Program-made: the position numbers and the translations under genes
Notes under the pieces: model-generated
Database searches by the model: none
Told to the model about the DNA's origin: nothing
What the model saw: the letters and a program-made list of their open reading frames with translations, nothing else
In this document: in pieces, positions 38,120-51,500 of the stretch
How the letters are laid out: every line of letters starts with the position of its first letter
How positions within the stretch are numbered: the stretch's first letter is position 1
Origin: Congeria kusceri
Taxonomy: Eukaryota; Mollusca; Bivalvia; Myida; Dreissenidae
Direction of reading: 5' to 3'
NCBI GenBank assembly: GCA_027627225.1
Contig: CM051027.1
Location: 83,198,951 to 83,262,950 of the forward strand
DNA length: 64,000 nt

Positions 38120-38680
38120 ATGTCAACGCCGATTGTCTTTTTCAAAGACATTTCTTGGTATTCGTGTCATATTTTCTAAAGTTCTTGATCAATCTTGATG
38201 AAACTTCACACTCTTATTCAAATTTATTCAAATGGTTCCGCCTCAATGCACAAAATGGCCGCTAGAGCTAAAAATAGAATTTGCGTTAAAGTTTTGTATT
38301 CCTGTCATATTTTCAAAAGCTCTTAGTCAATCTTCATGAGACTTTACAGAAATGTTCCTTGGATGGTCCTCTTCCAAACCTGTGAAAATGGTTCCGCTTC
38401 ACTTCACGAGATGGCCGCCAGAGCTAAAAAAAATAGAAATATATCTAAAAAGACCAAACGCCAATTTATTCTAGACATATGGCTAGATTTTCAAATAATT
38501 TCACGCCAATGTGCGTTTTGTGGTCCTCTACTAAACTTATTTAAATAGTTCCTCCTCACTGCACAAATGGCCTATAGAGCTCTACATGAAACTTCCATAC
38601 TTTCTTCACCAACATTGACTCGTACATTTACCCCCATCAGCAAAATAAAAAATCCGGCTTTAATGCGGTTTCCGCATTTT
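38120..38680. repeat. Dispersed repeat, copy 2 (partner at 32219)
   Basis: Contains GTTCTTGATCAATCTTGATG, CAAATGGTTCCGCCTCAATG, AAATGGCCGCTAGAGCTAAA, GAAATGTTCCTTGGATGG and AGATGGCCGCCAGAGC in the same order as 32219-32640, with about three internal rounds. It ends near AAAATCCGGCTTTAATGCGG. Just upstream, ATCTGGGGTCCGAAAA is repeated around 37990-38066. Confidence 0.7.
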
Positions 38681-39147
38681 TCTCTCGTTACAATAAAAAA
38701 AATACACATTGCAGTGCTTAATCCCGACTAATATTTTGTTTAGTTTTCATTACTTGTCTGCGTAATTTTAAATTGCTCAATGAATCCGCATACCGAAGAG
38801 ATTAAGGGTAATAAATGCATTAGTGTTGGTTGGTTGTAGCCTATTTTAATCCGCCATTTGGTGCGATACACAAACAAATGTAATCCGCATGCGCGGCGTG
38901 CTTGGACATGAACCGAAAATGAAAACAAACAGTGAAACTGCAGATTTGTTTCGAGAACGGTTATCCGTTTAACGTTGAAACAGGTGTTGTTTAGTTAAAT
39001 TTGTCCACTATTTTTAATTAACCTGCTCTTTATATGCATTTTATGCAGTTAAATTTTATTGTGGAATTATTCATTTGTATTGCCAATACTATTGGTTCTT
39101 TCGTAATCGCTTCAGTTCGTACCAGTTTCACAGGGTGCATGTGTCAG

Positions 39148-39153
39148 GTAAGA
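39148..39153 (+). other. Candidate splice donor of a CCDC62 5'UTR exon
   Basis: GTGTCAG is followed by GTAAGA at 39148, a consensus donor. The first coding exon of CCDC62 has an acceptor at 42505-42506, so at least one upstream non-coding exon must exist. This is the best donor noticed nearby. If right, the nested mobile elements at 39412-42174 lie in intron 1. Confidence 0.3.
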
Positions 39154-39649
39154 TTGTTGTTTAAAACTATGCAACATCATTATTGAGCTATTTTAGTTCA
39201 GTAGTACGTACAGCTTTTTATTATTATTATAATTTAAACATGGTGACCTAAAATGGCATCGTGAATTGTGAAAAAAGTAATTTTTGATTTATTGAATATG
39301 CAACAAAAATGAACATTTTCACTATGTTGCCCCATAAAATAATTTGAATTGATAACAAGATTCATTGGCAGTTATTCTTTGATTCACTTTTTGCAAGAAT
39401 AAATGATTTACCAGTGTTTTTTTTAGGGCCAATTAGGGGCCGAAATTCGGCCCCATTCGCCTGCTAAAAATATATATATATATTCCCCTATATTTGCCTT
39501 ATTATTCCCCTCAGAATATAAGCTTTCTTAGAAAAAAAATTGACCAAAATTGGACAAAAATTGACTTAGAGGCATTTTCGTAAACAATCCCAGCAATCTT
39601 TATAATCTGTGTTATCATTTGTAGCAAAACAATTGATTAATTAATGTTT

Positions 39650-42052
39650 TATAGACCGATTTCATGACGAGGTATAATTTTAAAGTAACACTGGTTGGCG
39701 GCCATATTGGAGGTATTCCCCCCCACTATCTAAATATAATTATATGACTCAACAAGAAAAATGCTCATGTTTTCTGAAGCGTAAAATGACTAAAAATAAC
39801 CGATAGATATCCTACAAGTGTTCATATTCTGACTGTGTATACACACGGCGATCAGAAAAACTATACAAGTTTTGATGCTGTGAATAACGTTGAATGTGAA
39901 TGGACATCTGGCGTTTAGTTGTTATTGACAAGAAACATGTGATTAGCCTCATTGAAAAGGGAAACAGTAAGTGTGTGCCTATGAAATATCTGTTTTGTAA
40001 TTTATTGGTTGTTAGTACTTAAATTTTAAACCAGTGTTTTTGACAATGATATATTACTTTATGTAGCATTTGTAAATTATATGTGAATTACATGCACCTG
40101 TTGGCAGTCAGTGAGTCACTCCTTCATGCTTGATTTAGTGCAATAAGGGACATATTCAATGAGGTCTATAAATTATAATACAAAATGCTAAAACTATATA
40201 TTAAAATGTACATGTAATATTGTTATTTTATTTAAGGTGATCAACTCCCAGCCTGACAAAGCCCTAAACCTGGGGATCATCGCAGAGAAGATGGGCATAT
40301 TCTAAGCCATCTACTGCGACTGCAAGGTTGTGGCGAAACGTGTACACATGTAGCAGCTTTTATGTTTTCGGTGTTGGCCACCATTAAACTTTAATGATTA
40401 CGTCTTGCTGTAATTAAATTGATTAATTCGTTTTGGAATTTTTTATTTTGTTTAACTTTCAGATCTCCAATGTTGTTATGTACAGTATGTTTTGTACATA
40501 AATTTAAGATTTCTCTAATTATTGGTATTAATTATTTTAATATTTATTATATTATTAATATTGTATAAAAAAATAATACCTAAAGTAAACAATGAAATAT
40601 TGTTATTATTTATTTTAATGTGGCCGGGCCGGCTAGCTCAGTTGGTAGAGCGCTGGACAACAAATCCAAGGATCGCGGGTTTGATTCCCAGCCCGGCCAC
40701 ATAACTTGTGTGGGGATTGGTCATGAAATTATTTATACGGCCATTCTCCCCCTATCTCTGATTCAAGTAGGGCAGTTGTCAGTTACTGGCATAAGTATGT
40801 GCACTTAGTACTGGTAAACCAGCTTACACAGGAAAAGTGTGCGTAGGTTAACTGACCGCCGTTATATGACTGAACTACTGTTGAATACGGCGAAAAATCC
40901 AAACAAACAAACATTTTAGTGTGTATTATATTATTAACAAAATTTCAGATTCAGTAACCCCAAAACCTCAATAATGTAGAGTACAAAGAAAGATGTCATG
41001 TTTTTTATAGATTAATTTTATTATTGTTATCAACCTGTATTTTTCTTTTAATATGTAGGGTTTCTTAATAAAATAGTTGATCACTTTAGACTGCATGTTA
41101 TTCGGTTTATATTTTCTTTTCTTGAAAAGCAATAAAATGTAGACACTTTTAATATGTGTAATTAATTTTATTTACCCTATTCCTCATTAAGCAGTGAGAA
41201 AATAGTTAATTTGTCTTTGTTTAGTAATAATATCATTACAATTACCAAATTATAAGATAATGCTCAAATCAATACTATATTTATATATATCGAAAACATC
41301 AATTCAAACAATTTATATATGATCACACAATCATTATCAATAACATCACACAAACACCTGAAATATTAAACAAAGTGGTGGCTAGATTCTCGGTTTGTCC
41401 ATCTGTGGGTCTATTCTCCTATTTATCAAAAGCGAGCGTCTGGATGGTCCCTGGCAAGTAATTTCGACATCTTTTCTAAAAAATAAAATGACACAATAGA
41501 TTAATAATTGAACAAACTGCATAAATGAAAAGATTTATGATCACCATTTAAACTGCTTTTTGTTATGCTATTGGAAAACATCCAAATATTCTGTGATTGT
41601 GAAGAATGTAGTTAAATATGTATTAAGGCTAATTTTTAAATAGGGACACAGTGTCCTGAAATTATCACCCACATTCACAGATTGACAATGACACTTCGAT
41701 TAATTACTACATAATATTTATCATAACTGTCAACATACTTTAGCTAATGTGGTCAGAACATATTTCCAATGTTCTTAAACGTTTGCCACTCAGGAGATGG
41801 AGATTGACACTGACAGCCATGCAAGTCTTTTTCTTCCAACAATTCACGATTTTTTTACACTTGTAGTGGTATTCTGTATGATTGACCCGTATTTCTCTCT
41901 ATTTGAACGATTGTGGCAGCCAATTATAGGACGATAATTAGCTATTTTGTTGAATTTATCTGAAATCGGTAACTGTTGTCATTGTACACAGAAGAAGGAA
42001 TATCTCCAAGATGGCCGCCGCGCATGCTCGCTAAGCGTGAAAACGGTCTATA
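39650..42052. mobile_element. DNA element inserted in the MITE, TIR TATAGACCG
   Basis: Ends are TATAGACCGATTTCA at 39650 and the complement of TATAGACCGTTTTCA at 42052. A second inverted block, GGCGGCCATATTGGAG at about 39705 and its complement near 42005-42020, lies inside. The uninterrupted MITE at 57703 reads TTTTATAACAAA at the insertion point, consistent with duplication of TATA on insertion. No intact transposase frame is left. DKKHVISLIEKGNSK at about 39927-39971 faintly resembles the N-terminal helix of pogo/CENP-B-type transposases. A splice-acceptor-led frame at 40237-40305 ends in a stop and is unidentified. A SINE sits at 40623-40912. Confidence 0.65.
40623..40912 (+). mobile_element. 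tRNA-derived SINE
   Basis: The head folds as a tRNA cloverleaf at about 40627-40698, with acceptor stem GGCCGGC/CCCGGCC, A-box region TAGCTCAGTTGGTAGAG and B-box-like GGGTTTGATTCCC. It is not a working tRNA: the residue before the anticodon is A instead of the universal T, and the acceptor, anticodon and T stems carry mismatches. A body with GGGCAGTTGTCAGTTACTGG, TATGTGCACTTAGTACTGG and TGACCGCCGTTATATGAC follows, then an AAACAAACAAAC tail. The direct repeats ATTTTAATGTG (40612-40622) and ATTTTAGTGTG (40913-40923) are the target-site duplication. The body resembles widely spread bivalve SINEs (from memory). Confidence 0.88.
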
Positions 42053-42506
42053 ACAAATTAGAATATAAGTATGTAATGGGTTTTTTATAAAAAAATATAA
42101 TTCCCCTTTTGCCGTAAAATTGTTCGTCTAAAGGGCCCTGCCATCTTTCCCCAAACGGTGAAAAGAAAACACTGTTTACAGTCAGCATACTGTTTAGTTA
42201 ACAGTTCAGGCTACCCCTGGCTCACATTTTTCTTAAGCCAAATTTGCCTTGCCATGGCAAAATTCTTTTAATTTTGGATATTTTATGTGGTTTTATTAAG
42301 CACAAGTTGTAGCGAAACAGAATTTACTTTAGCTACATGTGTTAATTTGTAAGCCATTGGCTAATTTGGCGAATGGCAGAGTAAGCCGTACAGTCAGATT
42401 GCCTCAAGAATTGTTAAGAATCACTGTATTGTAATTTCAATATAAATTGTTTTTAGTATTATCTTTATTATTATTATTAACTATGTGAACATGTTTTTAT
42501 TTGCAG

Positions 42507-42543
42507 ATTTGTCCTGGAATTTGTGAGAATGAAATTTATTTAA
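42507..42543 (+). other. CCDC62 5'UTR part of the first coding exon
   Basis: The acceptor TTTTTATTTGCAG ends at 42506. The exon then runs 37 nt to the ATG at 42544, and the codon just before the start is an in-frame TAA (42541-42543), which fixes the reading frame start. Transcription begins further upstream. Confidence 0.7.
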
Positions 42544-45500
42544 ATGATGGATGATACATTGGCAGACGAATCAGGTGAATTGAGACCTCACTCACACTAA
42601 GACCATATTCTGTTTCTTAATTAGATCATATTAAGTTGATAATTAATTGATCTTCTGAGTTTAATACTCATAAATGATTCATACATGTTCAAATGTTTAA
42701 AAAAAATGGTTCAAAAATAGTTAAGTATGGATTCTTTATTCCTGGTAGAGGTTGCATATAATATAGGTTGCATATAATATATTATTTAAACTTGTACATC
42801 TTCAGGTATCCCGAAGTTGGCCATATCTGATGACATACCTGTTCACAGCACTCCGATAAAGGTAAAGTTTACTACAACATATTGTCTTTATGTATCATCT
42901 TTTATTTTTACATTATCAAATATATCTGTATACATTTTGTTTGAAATTCAAATATTATTATAGAATGTTGATCTAGCATGACTCCCGCTCTTTAGCCAAA
43001 TTTACAGTTTTATATTGAAAGCCAACACAAATTGGTATTGTATGAGGCTTAATGATGAAAGTGTTGTAGTCAAATAAAAATTTCTTCAGCCAAATGTCTC
43101 AATTTATATCCACTGGCTAATTTAGAGTAGGGCAGTGTGAGCCCTGTCTAATGATTTCATGAAAGAACAAATAAAAACATTTGAGCCGCGTCGTGGGAAA
43201 ACCGGGCTTAATGCATGTGCTTAAAGTGTCGTCCCGGATTAGCCTGTGCAGTCTGCACAGGCTAATCCAGGATGGCACTTTCCGCTTTTATGGTGTTTTC
43301 TGTTTGAAGAAAGTCTCTTCTAAACATAAATCCACTTTGGTGGAAAGTGCCATCCCGGATTAGCCTGTGCAGACTGCACAAGCTAATCCGGGACGAAACT
43401 TTACGCACATGCATTAAGCCCGGTTTTCCCACGACGCGCCTCATTTCAAATTTGTTTGTGATAGATATGTGCTGTTTATTCTGAGTATTTATCCCATATA
43501 GGTCCTTTCACTTTGTGTCACATTTGCCTGTTATATTTGCAGGGTGGAAAGATTCCACTTCCTTCAACAAAAAGTGTGATGAGAAGTCTAATGTCCAAGC
43601 ATGCTAACCGCGATGACTACGAAGAAAGTCTGCAGATGATAAAGCCATCAGAGGACACATCTATCGTCCCTTCATACAGGGGACAAAATCACTGCACATA
43701 TTCAAAAAGTGTTAAAAGACCATATGAAGATAGAATATACGAGAAAGAAAGATTTATTTCTAGCCAGTCAAAAGATTATCAATATTCCGGCAAAGATCTT
43801 TCAAATATAGATAATCTAAGACCACGTGTAAATGAACACCCATCCGATAGAGCTTTCATTCATGAGAGAGCAAAGACTCCTGACTTTTTGACTCAGAAGT
43901 TTACCACGGAAAAAAGCGGCTATCAGCCTGAAGGCATAGGCAATAAATTGCAAACATATCAATCCAATGATTTGCAACAAAAGAACTTTTCCAGAAATTC
44001 TGAAACGCACGATCCTGGAACTGTTGGGCATGGTATTAACAGTAGAAGTGCATCAGGATCTGGAAGTAAGGAAAGACAGAGTGAGACTGTTTCAAACACA
44101 GCTGGAGATTCATCACGCCAAGCAACTAGTGCTAGAATGGAAATATCGTCTGCTGCCAACGGCAAAGGCAGTCATGATTCTGTAAAACTAACTGTGTTTA
44201 GTCGTGTAATAAATGATTCGTTGGATTTATCTCAACCTGCAAGCCCCAGAGACCGGGCTAATGCAGACTCACCAACATCTGCAGGAAAAGTAAGCAAAGT
44301 CAGTGATCCAGCTTCTAATTCAGGTAAACAACCTCAGAAAGATTGGAAATACACTGGTGGGGAGTTTGATGATGTACAGGCCTATAGCAAGAAAAGACCT
44401 ACAATACATAGCCCGAAGTTGGATAGAAAAACTACGAACGGATCACTTTCGAGACAGGTTGGTTTATTTGAAATTCAATTTAAGGCCAATATTAAGTTAT
44501 GTTAAAATATTTTAAACTACTGTGCGAATTTAATTCTGGACTTAATGCTAGAAATGTTTCTGCTCAGTTTTTGATATTAAAAGCCTTTGAAGGCAATACT
44601 AATTCAAATTTTGGCTTTCAAGACTATAGTATAATTGTTCAGACAATGCAGACATTATAGCAGAAGATTATTGCCATTGTCGTGGTGTACATCGCTTACA
44701 GCAAACACTTTTGACATTAGAACTTTCTTATATAGCATTAAAAAATACTGCTGCAAAATATTTGCTTTCATCTCTTTAAAATAAAACCTTCATCACTGTA
44801 TAATTGTCATTTTTCAGAATGCAAGTTTTACCGAGTTGGAAAACACAACACTACAAAAGCAGCGTCAGGAGATCCAGCTGCTAGTGGCGGAGTTACGAGA
44901 CCGTGACCGAGAACTCAGTGAGATGGCATCGGCTCATCAACAGCAGCTGGTTGCTTGGGAACAGGACCGCCAACGCCTTGTGGCGGTGGAAAGGAAGTGT
45001 ACACAGTATGAAGGTAGGAATGAAATTTGTAACTGTCACGTTATGGATAAGATGTTGTTTACGAAAATAGATGTTTTTGTTGATTGTTACATGAAACTAA
45101 GGTTAACAAACTTAGTATTCTATCTGACTGTTAATGCAGCTATCAATATTTTTCCCCCAGGGGCCCCCACCCCTGCGGCGGGCAAACCCAGTGGAATTAG
45201 ACTTATTGTACTTTCGGGGGTCTAATTCCCCACCCTAGAGCCAAGCATTTTTGTCTAAATCGCCTCAATGGGGGAGTCAAATAAGCGTATTTTGAAATGT
45301 TCACACGTCAAAACCCGGGAGCTCGGGTCAAAGGAAAGCCCTGGGGGATGCTTAATTGCTGTATCAAATGGTCCCGGGGCCAATATAACCAGACCAGGAT
45401 CTAAAGTCCGAACAAAGTCTATTTCCCGGGACCTGGAATCATTCGGCGTGTCAAATTCCCATGTATCGGGAATTGCTTTCAGTCTAAAGTCCCGTATATG

Positions 45501-48500
45501 CCCCCCGCTCCCCCCCTGGGGGAAATATTGATAGGTGCACAAGTGTAGTTCTTGTTGTTGCTATAAGCCTAAGGTGGATTGTTAAACCATGTCAAGGTGT
45601 GTTTTGTAGCTTCTTAATCACCCACAGGAACTTATTGAAATCCTGTAAAAATGACTATTACAAAGCCAAGAAGTTGTGCAAATCCTGTAAGAATGACTAT
45701 TACAAAGCCAAGTAGTTGTGCAAATCCTGTAATAATGACTATAACAAAGCCAAGTAGTTGTGCAAATCCTGTAAAAATTACTATTACAAAGCCAAGTAGT
45801 TGTGCAAATCCTGTAAGAATGACTATTACAAAACCAAGTAGTTGTGCAAATCCTGTAAAAATGACTATTACAAAGCCAAGAAGTTGTGCAAATCCTGTAA
45901 GAATGACTATTACAAAGCCAAGTAGTTGTGCAAATCCTGTAAAAATGACTATTACAAAGCCAAGTAGTTGTGCAAATCCTGTAAAAATGACTATTACAAA
46001 GCCAAGTAGTTGTGCTAATTATCGTCATGTGGTTGATGTGTAATGAAAGTAGAAGTGTGTTACTAGTTATTCATATTTGTGGCTGGTTCAATCAGGAATG
46101 CAATTTCCATAAACTTAATAATTCTGAAAATTAGATTTTGTCTGCGTTGTAATAATTATCACTGTTTTGTTTTAATATTGTATTGATAATATAAAATTAT
46201 ATCCATCCATTCCCCACCCATTTTACAATATTGTAGTCACCGTTTATTATACACTCTTAAGTATTTAGACACCTGCACATTACAGTAAAATGCATGGGTT
46301 ATCTTATAATCTGTAGCTACATCAATTTTTCAATAGGCACACAATCAATTTATCGTTAACATAGAATGTTTCCATGAAGATTTAATGTTTAGAACACTGT
46401 GTTATGTGAAGTTAGAACAAGACATCAAACATAGAATGGACATGATTTGTGTTCTTTTTTCACATAAAACTGAGCATTTCATTTTGTTTATGTATGTTTG
46501 CTCTATGCTGTCAATATTGTTGTTATAATTAGCAGTTTTCTATGACTTTTTCATTAAAACTGATTATATCTTTGATCATTTTTACTGTATTTATAAACTG
46601 TGTTCATGCATGCATGGACACAGTTCATTTTTTTAATTAAAATTTTGTAAATGCATACAAGTATACAGTTTTGTGGTAAACTCAATTTTACTCATGCAGT
46701 TTTATATGCAAGTGTCTATTTCACTATTTACTCTGGAAAATTCTTAAATATGAATGGTAAACTGCATATAAAACATTGCTGTAATATAACAGTTTATTCT
46801 AAGTTTGACATCTTATTTCAACTTCACATAATACAGTGTTTTTAGAAATTATGTGGTCTTCAGTTAATATATTATATCTATTTCTTGTAACTTTTGTTGT
46901 AGTAATTACAATCTCTTTACTTTGTTATACATGTATATTCAAAGTTTTTTTTTCCTAAAAAAACATGGTCCTGAAAAATCGGAATTCTTGGCCACCTTAA
47001 ATTTTAGTCTTAGCACTTAAGAAGTTCACATCAACATAGTTTTAGTTCACTGTTTACTGGGCTTTTGCACCATTTAGGGAATATGACCTATACCCATGCG
47101 ATTGTGGAATTTAGCGTCATTTCACCTAAAACTGGGAAAAATTGTTTGATTAATAAAATTGAATAATTATACATAATTATTACATAAAGAATGTTCTTAA
47201 AAGAAAATCAGTTCAAAAGTAATTGCAACTTCAACAGTCTTTATTTCTACATTGAACACCTTATTTCCAAAACATCTGAAAGTCAACCATCAATTGGGAA
47301 TTTTGGGAGAAGATTTGGGGAAAATGATACTTTTGCCATTTGGGAATTTAACCCTATACTGGCTGTAAAATTGGCAAAAAAAGCCCTGTAATTGCTTTGG
47401 AAAAACTCTCAGTTGATGCCTGAAAAGCATAAAAGAGAAATTGTCTATAAAACACACTTGTAAAATTAATTTAATATGTAATGAAAAATTTAACTAGCAA
47501 AATTGCATATTATTTCTGGTGGAATGGTCAATATAGTACCACAGAATATGACTATATCAGTGTGTTTTGTTATTAAAGTCACAAATATTAATCACATTTT
47601 TTTTTTCTCGTATTTTGCGAGTGTGCAAGTTCAAACTGTGATTTTCAAAGCTTTTTTTTAAAACAGTATAATAAAGAAACATTATTGTTACTGTTTATTT
47701 ATAAACATGTTAGCTACAAGTCCAAAAGTATATTATCTCATACAACCAATTGGCATCATTCATTAAAGCATCTGATTGAAGTGACAAACATTCCAAAAAC
47801 ACACGTATTATAAAAATATCTTTCTTCAGTTGTACATTCTTTTCACAAATATTTTATGTCATAATATTTTCTTGGACAAATTCTTGGAAGAAAAAAATGC
47901 ATGAAAACCGTGTAACTGAACAAAATTCAACATTGTTACCAAAGAATGTTTCATTTTGATGTCACCATGTTTAAAAAGAGTTATCACTCAGACTTGATTT
48001 GTTGGCATGCCTTTCCATTCCATTTACTGAAGTTGATTTATTTTAGTTGTTATTGGAAGAAACACTATCCTCTACAATAAACCACCAATAATTTATGAGC
48101 CTTTTCGTTTTTGCTGAAAAAAATTAATGGACTTTGCCCACAGTTAGGAATGCTTATCCGAAGACTTATGACAGGGTTATATGTTGTTCAATTATTTTTT
48201 AGCACTGATAAATATTAACATGTGCCAAGACTCACAATACTTCCAGTATTTAATTTCTTTGAGATGATGTTATCCCTTCAAAATATCATTTTTGACCCAG
48301 TTTTCATGGCATTTTTTGTTGACAAGACCCTTAGTTTATGCTCGTTAGCTACCTACATAATTATGTTGTATCAATTTGGAATTGATCATATTGATGCCAT
48401 TTGTATGAGTCATATGTATTTATGTTGTTAAGAGAAGACCCTTCGTTTTATGTTTGATACATAATTATGTTGTATAAATTTGGAATAAATTTGGAATTGA

Positions 48501-51500
48501 TCATTATTGATGCCATATGTATCAGTCATCTTTATTTGAGGCACGTCGTTGGAAAACCGGACTTATTGCATGTGCGTCCACACAGGCTAATCCGGGACGG
48601 CACTTTCCGCTTTTGTGGTATTTTCTGTTTCAAGAAAGTCTCTTCTAAACATAAATCCACTGTAGACGGAAAGTGCCGTCCTGGATGACACTTTACGCAC
48701 ATGCATTAAAACCGGTTTTCCAGAGACGTGCCTCATTTATATTTGTTAAGAACCACAGGTTTGTGAATAGGTTTATTTTAACTACCTGTGACTGCTGTGC
48801 GCCATGTAATTATTTGTAGAAGTATTAAATGCAGACTCTGCATGGTCATGTTAAAAAGTATTTCATTCAACTTATAAATGGTTAATTATAGTTGTTACCT
48901 TGTCCAATGTATTTTTAGTCAATATTCACTATGGTTTAATTAACTTAACAAATGATTTGCATTCTTCACCAGTGAGATATGGTAAATACAACCAACTGCG
49001 CAGAATTTAGCTTGTTAGACTCATCCCAGTAGTTCTCTTTAGAATTTCTGACTTCATTTTATCTATATTTAACTTTATTCCAATTTTAACTCTGATTTGT
49101 TTGTTTTTGAGCTGAAAAAGATTTTATAACAGTATGACATTGTTTAGTTTTTTTTGACCTTAGGTAACTGCACAATGTATGTACAGTGTCTGGTATATAT
49201 TATTGATTACAACTCTTTGTGACATTTGGTAATGAAGCCATCGTGTCTTCCTGGGTCAAAAAAGTAATCAATTGGCCATGATTTACATGTAATTACCTTT
49301 GGTGTACCTTAACTGATGTAATAATCTATACAACTATAATAGACATAGAGTACATAATCTATTAACATTCAAATTTCATTAAATATCATAAAAAGGATGA
49401 AATCTGAAGTATTTAAAAAAAGGTTCAATATTAATGTTTCCTCATAGTCAAATAAAATGAATCTTGTAAAATGAACCTAGTAAGTATAAATAGCAATGTA
49501 TTTATTTAAATTAATTGCAATGTTTTTTTTGTTTGTGTATTTATTTGCTTTATTTATTGTATGTTTCCTTTCTTTTCGTAGTTTTTCTTCTGCATGCTTT
49601 TTTAATGTCAACTTTTTTCGGTAGATGTACACCCATGGGCACTTCTAACTAGACCTATGCTTAATCAGCTATAACTTTTGTATTTTTAGCCTGAATTTCT
49701 CCAAACTTTTCAAGAACACAAAATAATATATAAGAATTTGATGTATTGAATTTCCTTCATCTAAAATTTAGTTTTCATACAAAACTTCACAAAAATAAAA
49801 CATACTGTCGAAACAACAATTCGCAAAAATGCAAAAACTAATAAAAGACAAATTCACTGTTTGAAATTAAGAGCAAATATTTCGTTATTTTTTTTCTTTT
49901 TTTAAATAAAATCGTAAAAAAACGATGATTTAATAAATTTCAATCTACATAAAGAGAAAATTTATCTTATAATAATTACTCCAAACCGAAGTACGTGGAA
50001 TGCGGCCTCTTGCATGTACATACCATTGGCGCGCACGCGTCCTGTATACTGCACAGTTACCCTTTCCAGATTTTGCCGCGAACATTTTAAACTCCTCCCT
50101 CACTTTTGTTAACAGATTAATTTACATTAATCATACATCACAAACAGATAAGAAGTTTACCACATGGTTCTTTGTGTAAAATAGGTTAAACGTTAATCAT
50201 GTGATATCCAAGTACAATGATTGGATAAAATAGCACATTAATTTGCACATGATTGACATTTTTGGAAACATATATTCTTCACTGTGGGATTGTGTCATGC
50301 ATGAAATAATTTATTTTAAATGTTTTTTTGGTTGGAGTGTTGTTGTTAAACACGTTGATTATAGACTGCATCGAATTTCTACATTCACTTTGATTTTCTC
50401 GTGCAATTATTAGTTTTGACACCTAAGAGTACGAGGAAATATAAATGATCACTGAACCGTTCAATTTTTATCATACCTGTATTGGAAATTGTGTATTATG
50501 GGGCTGTGCAAAATTTGAAACCGATGCGAGTTGTCATTTTTGAGAAAACCGCAATCAAAAAAGGTCTAGTTGGAAGTGCCCATGGGTGTAGTTAATCTTG
50601 GTGTTTTGAGACAAAATCCTGGTAGTTTCTTATGAAGTCAATATTTAAACATTAATATGTACTTAGCATAGGTTTAGACATTATTTTCGCATGATCAGTT
50701 AGTTTTTTGTTCCTGTTTCGGAAAACTAAATTAGCAATCTGTAGTATCGGAACATTAACTTCTTTTTTAGCACGTTAATCTTTGAAAATGAGGTAGTTTA
50801 GGAGATCTTTCAATATTGCATTTAACTTTTTTTTCTTTTTTTTTTACGATTACTTAAAAATGGAAAAATGGCATCAGAGCTTAATTACATCAGAGCTTTA
50901 CTAATTTGGGGGCTTTGACTTTATTTCTGAATGTCTTCAGTTTGATTCTTGTTTTGTTAATGTTTTATTTATTTTATGTACTTTTTTCATAGATTTATGT
51001 AAAACAATGTTTTGGGTATTTTCACATATCTTAGTAGTTTATAATACCTTTCAGTAATGTGGGAAAATGTTATCAAGACCATTTTAGACATTTACTCGTA
51101 CATGACCGTGCAGTGATTACATAACATAAAGTGCTTTTGGTGTAGTGCTTTTCTTGGTACTGGTACATGAACATGTGTGTGCCTTGGTAATGTTTATACA
51201 ATTTTGTGTTATTCTTTTATATCTTATTTTCATGCATTTTAATTCCCTTCTACAGAGGACCTACGTAGTAAGACTGCCCAGCTACGTAACTATGTGGCTA
51301 ACCTGAAATCCATGAGGACCCGCGAGACAGAGACGCTGCAGGAAATTGAAACTCTCAAATCCACGTGTAAGCAACTGACAAAGGACAATGATATATTGAC
51401 AGCAGATAATGCAAAGTTAAAGGTGTGTAGTCAATGGACATCAAGAAGTGTTTCATTACAAATAAAAATGTATTGCTTGTATATTTATAGTTATTGTGTT

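Larger units (their letters stand above)
39412..42174. mobile_element. MITE split by a later insertion (left 39412-39649, right 42053-42174)
   Basis: The left end reads CAGTGTTTTTTTTAGGGCC and the right end, in complement, CAGTGTTTTCTTTTCACC, so these are terminal inverted repeats. Next to the left end is GGGGCCGAAATTCGGCCCC. A ~279-bp uninterrupted copy at 57703-57981 matches both flanks and lacks the middle. TTTAC flanks both ends directly and could be a short target-site duplication. No transposase is present. Confidence 0.75.
46040..51255. other. Remainder of CCDC62 intron 4
   Basis: AT-rich intron with no supported exon. It holds a partly duplicated ~105-bp segment (48325-48424 and 48435-48537, sharing ACATAATTATGTTGTAT and TTTGGAATTGATCAT), MITE copy B and a 959-bp TA-flanked element, both listed separately. 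Confidence 0.6.

Noticed and set aside
40522..40808. Two open frames of about 60 codons and a tRNA call over the SINE head
   Set aside because: They overlap a SINE with target-site duplication. The tRNA-like part lacks the T before the anticodon and has stem mismatches.
45618..46043. Repetitive 130- and 136-residue proteins on both strands
   Set aside because: A 42-bp intronic minisatellite is open in both directions. No splice signals or start context.
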